DNA of 64,000 bases from Methylophaga sp. (GTDB lineage Bacteria; Pseudomonadota; Gammaproteobacteria; Nitrosococcales; Methylophagaceae): assembly GCA_024636315.1 (NCBI GenBank), contig JAGXHJ010000036.1:23885-87884 (forward strand), read 5' to 3'. This document shows positions 57,719 to 64,000 of the stretch, one piece after another. A program made the position numbers and the translations under genes. Position 1 is the stretch's first letter, and each line of letters begins with the position of its first letter. Below the pieces are notes generated by a model. It made no database searches. It was not told where the DNA came from and saw only the letters and a list, made by a program, of their open reading frames with translations.

Positions 57719-58879
57719 CTATTCTGGCAAGAATAGCTCAATCAATACATTTAGATAACGCTGACCTTTTTCTGTCGGACGAATAAAGTGGATATCCCTA
57801 GTCAATAATCCTTCTTGTTCAGCATATTGTAAGGCTTTGTCGATATGAGAAATAGGCAAACCGGCATGTTGATAAAATAATGGGGTAGGGAAACCATCGG
57901 TTAGTCTTAAAGCATTCAACATAAACTCAAATCCGATATCCGCTTTACTAATGATTTCCTCCGTTAATATAACTGAAGGTGAACCAGCGGTATCGATAAA
58001 CGCTTGCGGTTGCTTTTGTTTAGAACGGCGAGTAATAGTTTGTTTCGCCGCATCGGTTATTTTGCCGTGAGCACCCGCACCAATGCCTAAATAATCACCA
58101 AATTGCCAATAATTGAGATTATGTTGGCAGCGATTTTTACCTTTAGCGTAAGCAGATACTTCATATTGCTGATAACCCGCTTCGGCAAGTTGTTGTTGAT
58201 TGGCTATCTGCCAGTCAATGATCGGATCTTCATCTGGCAAGGTAGGCGGGTTTTGATAAAACAAGGTGTTGGGTTCAAGGGTTAGTTGATAATAGGAGAT
58301 ATGACTAGGGTCGAGTGCTATTGCCGTAGCAACATCATGGCGAGCGGTTTTTTCAGTTTGATGTGGTAAGCCAAACATTAGATCCAAATTAAAATTATCA
58401 AAGCCTACTTTATGGGCTGTTTCAATGGCTTTGATGGCTTGTTTGCTGTCGTGAATGCGACCTAAAGCAGTCAGCGATTGATCATTAAAACTTTGTACGC
58501 CGATGGATAAACGGTTAATTCCTAAATCACGATAGTCGGCAAAACGCTGAGCCTCAAAGGTACCAGGATTCGCTTCCAAGGTAATTTCGGCATGAGGACT
58601 TAATGGAATTAATGCTCTGATTGATGAAAATAAACGCTCATAAGCTTCAGCTGAGAATAGACTGGGAGTACCACCACCGATAAATATATTTTGCACTGTG
58701 CGGCCCCATACTGAGGGCATTTCTTGTTCCAAATCTCGGATTAAGGCGTCAATATAAGCCGCTTCGGGCAAATTGTCAGGTGACTTGTGTGAGTTGAAGT
58801 CGCAATACGGACATTTACGCACACACCAAGGCACATGAATATAAAGGCTAAGTGGTGGTAGGGCAGTGAAATTAAACAT
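57719..58879 (-). CDS. hemW: Radical SAM haem chaperone HemW
   Basis: A 386-residue radical SAM protein. The cluster motif is 'SLYIHVPWCVRKCPYCDFNSH' (CxxxCxxC), followed by 'NIFIGGGTPSLFSAEAYERLFS', 'EITLEANPGT' and 'LSIGVQSFNDQSLTALGRIH'. The C-terminal 'GDYLGIGAGAHGKIT' matches HemW rather than coproporphyrinogen oxidase HemN. It carries haem to apo-proteins such as respiratory enzymes. Confidence 0.93.
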   Translation of the reverse strand: MFNFTALPPLSLYIHVPWCVRKCPYCDFNSHKSPDNLPEAAYIDALIRDLEQEMPSVWGRTVQNIFIGGGTPSLFSAEAYERLFSSIRALIPLSPHAEITLEANPGTFEAQRFADYRDLGINRLSIGVQSFNDQSLTALGRIHDSKQAIKAIETAHKVGFDNFNLDLMFGLPHQTEKTARHDVATAIALDPSHISYYQLTLEPNTLFYQNPPTLPDEDPIIDWQIANQQQLAEAGYQQYEVSAYAKGKNRCQHNLNYWQFGDYLGIGAGAHGKITDAAKQTITRRSKQKQPQAFIDTAGSPSVILTEEIISKADIGFEFMLNALRLTDGFPTPLFYQHAGLPISHIDKALQYAEQEGLLTRDIHFIRPTEKGQRYLNVLIELFLPE

Positions 58880-58888
58880 AGTTATTTA

Positions 58889-59575
58889 TTAGTTCCAAAT
58901 TTCCAGTCGGGTTTCCAGCCAGATTTCCATCCATCGTGTTAATGGAATAATAGCCGGTGGTTCGCCATTGTTATCAAACCATGAATCAACGGCATATCGT
59001 GTATTGGATTCGATTTCGATGATGGTTGCAGTATTATGCGGTGAAAATAACCCGCCGCGAGATGTTCTTGATGCCTGCTGATGAAATATCAGCAAATTAG
59101 CCTCAGACAGCATACGTAAATAAACGGTCGTATTGGTCGCTTCGTCTATGCAATCTAGCTGCCCATTCAAACCATTAGAAATATCGTTTTCTGCCCGATC
59201 TTTATAGGTGCCAGCTTGTTGTCCTGTCATCGTTTCGAGTAAGGAAATAGCTAATTTAATTTGCTTACGTTCTTGTTGTGCATTAGCTGCTGGCGGAGTA
59301 AATAATGCCTTTACCGTTGACCATTGTGGGACTGATAAGTGGATAAAGGCAATTTTAGAGCAGGTATGTCCATGACAGATCGAATAATGATTGGGCGTTG
59401 GAAATCCAATAAAAGGTCGATTGATACTGGTTGTTAGTTCATGGATATTATCGATGACGAAAATAGGTTTTATAGGTGCGAGTGCTATGTTGTTAGCACT
59501 ACAGCCGACTACAGCTATAAGACTGGTAATAGCAACAAGCAGTTTTACATTCTTAATGAGGCAGCGTTTTATCAA
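58889..59575 (-). CDS. Predicted lipoprotein of unknown function
   Basis: A 228-residue protein with an N-terminal signal ending in a lipobox ('LLVAITSLIAVVGC'). The start is a TTG at 59575, overlapping the end of the previous gene by 23 nt; no better ATG is present. The mature part contains 'FIGFPTPNHYSICHGHTCSKIAFIHLSVPQWSTV', 'LLETMTGQQAGTYKDRAEN' and 'GLNGQLDCIDEATNTTVYLRML'. Two Cys close to His ('ICHGHTC') may bind metal or form a disulfide. I do not recognise the family. It is part of the rph-rdgB-hemW operon. Confidence 0.75.
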   Translation of the reverse strand: MIKRCLIKNVKLLVAITSLIAVVGCSANNIALAPIKPIFVIDNIHELTTSINRPFIGFPTPNHYSICHGHTCSKIAFIHLSVPQWSTVKALFTPPAANAQQERKQIKLAISLLETMTGQQAGTYKDRAENDISNGLNGQLDCIDEATNTTVYLRMLSEANLLIFHQQASRTSRGGLFSPHNTATIIEIESNTRYAVDSWFDNNGEPPAIIPLTRWMEIWLETRLEIWN

Positions 59576-60071
59576 GTTTATTGACCAAATTACCTACTGC
59601 ACCAGGAATAGCCACTTTAGGATCACCTTTCACTTCACTGCGAAACTCTTTGACTAATTTATTTTCATGGGTATCAAACACCCGTACGATAAGATAAGAA
59701 AATAAGTAGGTCGGCTTGTGTAAACGACCAATTAGGATGTAATCAGCATCATGGCTCAGCCCTAATTCGGCGGCACATTTAGCACAGTCAAAGAGGTAAC
59801 CGGTACTTTTGTCGGCAGCATTTTTAGATTCGCTTGAGATTTCAACAACAGTAAAACCTTCTTTATTGCTTAGCCCTTGGCGAAGAAAGAGTTCAATGTC
59901 ACGCAGTTTTTGTTGGTCTTCAGCGTCAATTTCTGCGACTTTTTGTGGATCAGATAATTTCATCGTTAAATTTAGTAATTCAAAATCTGGCACAGCAATT
60001 TTAGTGTCCGCCCATGCTGAATGGCTGATTAATAGCAAAGATAATAATAAGAACTTAATACTTATTTTCAT
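59553..60071 (-). CDS. DUF2380/DUF3280-like exported protein
   Basis: A 172-residue periplasmic protein; the ATG at 60071 provides a signal peptide (MKISIKFLLLSLLLISHSAWA) that the longer track ORF hides. 'KIAVPDFELLNLTMKLSDPQ', 'YLFDCAKCAAELGLSHDADYILIGRLHKPTYLFSYLIVRVFDTHENKLVKEFRSEVKGDP' resembles the DUF2380/DUF3280 group of exported proteins, which carry a CxxC ('CAKC'). The function is unknown. Its start overlaps rdgB by 17 nt, so the genes are co-translated. Confidence 0.8.
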   Translation of the reverse strand: MKISIKFLLLSLLLISHSAWADTKIAVPDFELLNLTMKLSDPQKVAEIDAEDQQKLRDIELFLRQGLSNKEGFTVVEISSESKNAADKSTGYLFDCAKCAAELGLSHDADYILIGRLHKPTYLFSYLIVRVFDTHENKLVKEFRSEVKGDPKVAIPGAVGNLVNKLDKTLPH

Positions 60072-60657
60072 GTTGTATTTCCTTAATAAATTTTTGTATG
60101 GCTCTACCACGATGACTTATGGCATGTTTTTGTTTAGCGGATAATTCTGCGGCGCTGCATTGTAGTTCGGGTACCCAAAAAATCGGATCGTAACCAAAGC
60201 CACCATCACCCATAGGCGCATTTAAAATTCGCCCTTGCCAATCTGCTTGGCAAATAAGCGGGGTAGGGTCTTTAGAGTGACGCATCAGAACCAATAGACA
60301 CTGATAGCGAGCATTTCGTTCACGATCAGGTACGCCAGTCAGGGCCGACAAAAGTGCATTGAGATTATCTTGATCACTAGCATTGTCGCCGGCAAAGCGT
60401 GCAGAATAAATCCCCGGTGCGCCGAGTAAATAATCGACTTCAATACCCGAATCATCAGCGATGGCAGGTAATCCGGTATGTTCGCAAGCATTGCGTGCTT
60501 TGATAATGGCGTTTTCTACAAACGTTAAACCGGTTTCTTCGGCCTCAGGCACATTAAACTCAGATTGTGGTACAACTTCGATATCTAATGGTGCAAACAG
60601 CTCGGCAAACTCGCGGAGCTTGCCCTTATTACCACTGGCCAAAACTATTTTATTCAT
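60055..60657 (-). CDS. rdgB: XTP/dITP pyrophosphatase RdgB
   Basis: A 200-residue house-cleaning enzyme that removes non-canonical purine triphosphates. 'KIVLASGNKGKLREFAELFAP' and 'GLPAIADDSGIEVDYLLGAPGIYSARFAGDNASDQDN' are the family motifs, and the end 'AELSAKQKHAISHRGRAIQKFI' is typical. It is 13 bp after rph, a frequent gene pair. Confidence 0.97.
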   Translation of the reverse strand: MNKIVLASGNKGKLREFAELFAPLDIEVVPQSEFNVPEAEETGLTFVENAIIKARNACEHTGLPAIADDSGIEVDYLLGAPGIYSARFAGDNASDQDNLNALLSALTGVPDRERNARYQCLLVLMRHSKDPTPLICQADWQGRILNAPMGDGGFGYDPIFWVPELQCSAAELSAKQKHAISHRGRAIQKFIKEIQHENKY

Positions 60658-60670
60658 GATAAAACTACTT

Positions 60671-61387
60671 TTATAGTGCTAAGGCATCACGTTGATGCTG
60701 CATTAAATTCTCAATACCTTCACCCGCCAGAGCTAACATTGCGGTTAATTCTTCAGGGCGGAAAGCATGGCCTTCAGCAGTACCTTGTACTTCAATATAT
60801 GCGCCAGCTTCATTCATCACCACATTCATATCGGTTTCAGCATTTGAATCTTCTGCGTAATCAAGATCCAGTACTGGTATACCGTTATAAATGCCAACGG
60901 ATACAGATGCCACTTGTCCATGTAATGGATTTTTTTTGATTTTTTTCTTAGCAAGGAGATATGTCATAGCGTCATGTAACGCCACAAAAGCACCAGTGAT
61001 TGACGCCGTACGTGTGCCACCATCAGCTTGAATAACATCACAATCAATAGTAATGCTACGTTCGCCTAGTGCTTTCAAATCAATTGCCGCCCGTAAAGAA
61101 CGAGCAATTAAACGTTGGATCTCCTGGGTACGACCACCTTGTTTACCACGAGCAGCTTCACGTTGCATCCGGCTACCCGTTGAACGTGGCAACATGCCAT
61201 ATTCTGCTGTAACCCAACCTTCACCTTTGCCACGCAAGAAATGTGGAATACGTTCTTCAACTGAAGCAGTGCATAAGACCTTAGTATCGCCAAATTCGAC
61301 TAAAACCGATCCCTCAGCGTGTTTGGTGTAGTTACGAGTGATAATGATTTCGCGAAGTTCATTGGCTTGACGACCGCTTGGACGCAT
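60671..61387 (-). CDS. rph: Ribonuclease PH
   Basis: A 238-residue phosphorolytic 3'-exonuclease that trims tRNA. The ATG at 61387 is preceded by AAGGAAAG and gives the canonical N-terminus '[104 protein letters not shown]'. The track's longer start adds 41 residues that belong to the divergent promoter region. It heads the minus-strand operon. Confidence 0.97.
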   Translation of the reverse strand: MRPSGRQANELREIIITRNYTKHAEGSVLVEFGDTKVLCTASVEERIPHFLRGKGEGWVTAEYGMLPRSTGSRMQREAARGKQGGRTQEIQRLIARSLRAAIDLKALGERSITIDCDVIQADGGTRTASITGAFVALHDAMTYLLAKKKIKKNPLHGQVASVSVGIYNGIPVLDLDYAEDSNAETDMNVVMNEAGAYIEVQGTAEGHAFRPEELTAMLALAGEGIENLMQHQRDALAL

Positions 61388-61496
61388 AGATCTTTCCTTA
61401 AATAACAAAAATATTGTCTTCATTATACGTGGCTCAATGTTATTACTGACGCTTTTCGTTAAGATGTCTTGTTTACAAACAAATTCAGGAATAATC

Positions 61497-62363
61497 GTGA
61501 CACGAAGCATGACCGCATTCGCTCGCCAAGAAGCGCCAACAGAACAAGGTGATTTAACATGGGAAATCCGTAGTGTTAATCATCGTTATCTTGAAGTCTC
61601 ACTCCGCTTGGATGAACGTTTTCGCCCATTAGAGATGAAAATAAGGAAATTATTCTCTGATAAATTAACGCGCGGTAAAGTCGATGCTGTATTACGTTAT
61701 AAAGCACCTGAACAACAGCAAGCTGCATTAGACATTAATCAGGATTTAGCTAAATCACTTATCGCAAGTTGTGATGAATTGGCCATGATGACCACTCGCC
61801 CAGCGCCAATTAATATGCTTGATGTTTTGCAATGGCCCGGTGTATTAAAAGCCAATACACCCGATCAAAAAACGCTTGATAAAGCGATAATGACCTCGGT
61901 AAATAAAGCGATTAAAGAGTTAATCGAGACTCGAGAAACAGAAGGTGCGGCTTTGCAAAAAATGATCGAACAGCGCTGTAGCGATATAAATAATATCGCC
62001 ATTGAAACCCGTAAAAACATGCCGGTTATTCTAGAACAACACCGCCAACGTTTGGCTGAACGTGTGGCTGATCTGCAAGTGAACCTTGACCCAGAACGTT
62101 TTGAACAAGAAATGGTTGTGTTAGCTCAAAAAAGCGATGTCGCTGAAGAATTAGATCGACTACAAAGTCATATTATCGAAGTGCAAAAGGTCTTGCAGCG
62201 TGACGAACCCGTTGGACGCCGTTTGGACTTTTTAATGCAAGAATTGAATCGGGAAGCCAATACCTTGGCATCTAAATCGATCGATACTGGCACCACACGC
62301 AACTCGGTTGACTTAAAGGTGTTGATTGAACAGATGCGCGAGCAGATCCAGAATATAGAATAA
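61497..62363 (+). CDS. YicC-family endoribonuclease
   Basis: A 288-residue protein; the start is set at the GTG at 61497 because it gives the conserved N-terminus '(M)[42 protein letters not shown]', and AGGAAT precedes it. The C-terminal '[50 protein letters not shown]' is the YicC signature. It is divergent from rph, the usual arrangement. YicC proteins are metal-dependent endoribonucleases. Confidence 0.93.
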   Translation: MTRSMTAFARQEAPTEQGDLTWEIRSVNHRYLEVSLRLDERFRPLEMKIRKLFSDKLTRGKVDAVLRYKAPEQQQAALDINQDLAKSLIASCDELAMMTTRPAPINMLDVLQWPGVLKANTPDQKTLDKAIMTSVNKAIKELIETRETEGAALQKMIEQRCSDINNIAIETRKNMPVILEQHRQRLAERVADLQVNLDPERFEQEMVVLAQKSDVAEELDRLQSHIIEVQKVLQRDEPVGRRLDFLMQELNREANTLASKSIDTGTTRNSVDLKVLIEQMREQIQNIE

Positions 62364-62390
62364 CTTTTACTATCTAGATAAGTTCAAGGG

Positions 62391-62418
62391 TTGAAAATAT
62401 CAAACAATGTCAAATAAT
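62391..62418 (+). promoter_or_regulatory. Sigma-70-like promoter for the adhesin gene
   Basis: TTGAAA (62391-62396), a 16-bp spacer and AATAAT (62413-62418) lie ~120 bp before the adhesin start. Both hexamers match the consensus in 5 of 6 positions. The remaining leader has no obvious hairpin or known riboswitch. Confidence 0.4.
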
Positions 62419-62537
62419 GTCGAATTAGTACCAAAGTACAATAGATTTATTATTTACTCTGGGTAGAATCTTAACCTAAGTTATGGGTTCAAGTATCTAT
62501 GAATTCATGGATTGAAATTTTTCTTGGGAGAGAAATC

Positions 62538-64000
62538 ATGGCTACTCAAATTGGTATTATCAAAGCACTAATCGGTACAGCAACAGCAACTGCTACTGAT
62601 GGTACAAGTCGTAATCTACAAGTTGGCGATAGTGTCTACGCTAACGAACTCGTCACTACAGGTGCTGGCGGTGCCGTTGAGCTTGAATTTGCAGATGGTA
62701 GCGTTATGGATCTTGGGCGTGATTCCCAAGCCTTACTTGATAATGCGGTGTTCAATCCAGAAGCTGTAGCAGAAAATTCCGCAACGGTAGAATCAGATGC
62801 TGATGCCATTCAAGCTGCTATTTTAGCAGGCGCCGATCCTACTCAAGTCACAGAAGCAACCGCTGCAGGTGCAGGTACGCAAGCCGATGGTAATGAAGGC
62901 CACCAACCTGTTGTTGTAGATTATCTTGCGCCACAAGTTACACCAGAATCTGGTTTTGATACCACAGGTATTGCAGTTGAGTTTCCTGTTATTGAAGAAG
63001 AGTTGCAAGCGCCTATTGAAGAAGGACCTATTGTCAGTGTTTCTGTCCAAGTTGAAGTGCAAATTGATCCAGAAAATCCTGATTCACAACCCCCAACGGA
63101 CGGCATTCCTACCCCAGAATACCCACTAGTTGTAACACCAGAAGGTGTATTCATCTTAGAAGGTACATCACAAGTTGGTGAAAGCAGTGAACCTGGAACT
63201 CGTGTAGTTGCTTTCACACTAACACTCGATAAAGTTTACACACAAGATGTTCAAGTAACTTACACGTTCCGACCTGTAGGAGCTGATAATGGTGCCAATA
63301 CCTATGGTGATGACTGGTTCGATGGCGATGGCCCTATTACGGTCACAATTCCTGCCGGCACACTTACATTCCCGGTTTATGTCAACATTGTTGAAGATAG
63401 TATTGTAGAAGAAAATGGCCAATTTGAAATCGTCTTGATTGATGCGGTTAATGCAACAATTAACCCAGATGCTTCATCAGTAATGGTTACTATTGTTGAT
63501 GATGATGCATTTACAACCAATGTTAGTATCAGTACATCAGATATTACTGAAAATGATCAAGGCATCACTTTTACTGCAACACTTACAACGCCAGGAGACA
63601 CTGATGTTACTGTTGCCACAACACAGGGTAATATATTAATTGCTGCTGGAGAAACATCTGGTTTTATATTTGTAGAAAGCTATGATCCAGATGTTTATAT
63701 TGATCCTGACAGTTTTACAGCAGAAATTACCGATGTAACTGGTGGTGAATTTGATCAAGTAAATATTGTATCAGGTATCGCAACAGCGAATATTGCTGAT
63801 GTAAATGATGTCGTGACTGTCGTATTGACTGCGACAGCAACAACTGGCGAAGACGGTGGTTCAATTGTTTACACCGCGAGCTTAGTGGATGCAAACAGCG
63901 ATCCTGTAACCAGCAACAACGCGATCACCGTGACATTAGCAGATCAAACGCAAATCACCATTGCCGCGAATGCAAGCAGTGGTGACTCAGCGCCAGTAGC
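62538..64000 (+). CDS. LapA-type RTX adhesin, N-terminal part (continues past window)
   Basis: The ORF track lists nothing here, but the ATG at 62538 (GGGAGAG just before it) opens a frame with no stop through 64000, at least 487 residues. The first ~115 residues are the LapA retention module: 'MATQIGIIKALIGTATATATDGTSRNLQVGDSVYANELVTTGAGGAVELEFADGSVMDLGRDSQALL', with TAAG at residues 108-111, where the LapG protease cuts related adhesins. Next come an acidic linker and a Calx-beta-like domain (~200-315, ending 'VMVTIVDDD'). Ig-like repeats begin after that ('GEDGGSIVYTASLVDANSDPVTSNNAITVTLADQTQITIAA'). It is the probable cargo of the secretion operon at 13-18.7 kb. Confidence 0.92.
   Translation, partial: MATQIGIIKALIGTATATATDGTSRNLQVGDSVYANELVTTGAGGAVELEFADGSVMDLGRDSQALLDNAVFNPEAVAENSATVESDADAIQAAILAGADPTQVTEATAAGAGTQADGNEGHQPVVVDYLAPQVTPESGFDTTGIAVEFPVIEEELQAPIEEGPIVSVSVQVEVQIDPENPDSQPPTDGIPTPEYPLVVTPEGVFILEGTSQVGESSEPGTRVVAFTLTLDKVYTQDVQVTYTFRPVGADNGANTYGDDWFDGDGPITVTIPAGTLTFPVYVNIVEDSIVEENGQFEIVLIDAVNATINPDASSVMVTIVDDDAFTTNVSISTSDITENDQGITFTATLTTPGDTDVTVATTQGNILIAAGETSGFIFVESYDPDVYIDPDSFTAEITDVTGGEFDQVNIVSGIATANIADVNDVVTVVLTATATTGEDGGSIVYTASLVDANSDPVTSNNAITVTLADQTQITIAANASSGDSAPV

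Noticed and set aside
62823-63422. Minus- and plus-strand ORFs inside the adhesin region
   Set aside because: They are shadows of the long open adhesin frame that starts at 62538, which has clear domain matches and a ribosome-binding site.

Overview
This window looks like core chromosome from a low-GC, flagellated, free-living gammaproteobacterium. Supporting evidence is the FabA/FabB anaerobic unsaturated fatty-acid pair, the surE-pcm-yqaA-nlpD order, the SthA, RibF, HemW and TtcA enzymes, and a LapA-type adhesin with its own type I secretion genes. A marine Methylophaga/Thiotrichales-like lineage would fit the gene content and base composition, but I cannot prove the genus from sequence alone. 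I see no prophage, insertion sequence, CRISPR array, rRNA or tRNA gene.

Layout. 1-3 kb is a tungstate/molybdate-type uptake locus: a truncated ModE-like regulator faces an OprP-like porin and the periplasmic binding protein TupA, with inverted-repeat operator candidates between them. 3.1-9.6 kb holds a small lipoprotein, a DUF2333 protein and a Gld-type ABC exporter cluster. 9.6-12.3 kb is chemotaxis/flagellar (cheV, flgA, flgM, flgN, with a sigma-28 promoter before flgM). 13-18.7 kb is a LapB/LapC/TolC-like type I secretion operon with an embedded LuxR-type regulator whose receiver domain appears to lack its phospho-acceptor. 18.9-26.5 kb has fabAB, an unlisted 57-aa gene, a hydrolase, a MazG-like enzyme, purU, an HDOD gene broken by a stop codon, sthA and an SDR. 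26.5-33.2 kb (minus strand) is a DAP/lysine operon (dapC, dapD, arsC-like, OM protein, dapE) running into a small histidine-rich exported protein and a ZnuD-like TonB receptor.

34.7-35.75 kb is the only long gap without a gene. It has two diverged ~118-bp direct repeats, each carrying paired DnaA-box-like sites. Between them lies a ~320-bp stretch rich in nested inverted repeats that ends in a T-run, a candidate for an undescribed structured RNA. 35.8-39 kb has ttcA, moeA and a MobA-MobB fusion. 39-45 kb has a retropepsin, a Bax-like glucosaminidase, folE2-queD and dxs-ispA-xseB. 45-51.5 kb has ribF, surE-pcm-yqaA-nlpD, prfB (with its programmed +1 frameshift) and lysS. 51.6-56.7 kb has another HDOD protein and the alaC-hom-thrC amino-acid operon. 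56.7-61.4 kb is a tight minus-strand operon from rph and rdgB through two unknown exported proteins and hemW to a MOSC protein. yicC follows. The window closes inside a giant LapA-type RTX adhesin gene that the ORF track omits because it is open at the window edge.

How they connect. The adhesin at the right end is the likely cargo of the secretion operon at 13-18.7 kb. The Tup locus and the moeA/mobAB genes share a tungsten/molybdenum-cofactor theme. The ZnuD-like receptor, zinc-dependent DapE and FolE2 (a GTP cyclohydrolase type often used under zinc shortage) suggest a zinc-homeostasis theme; that link is inference.
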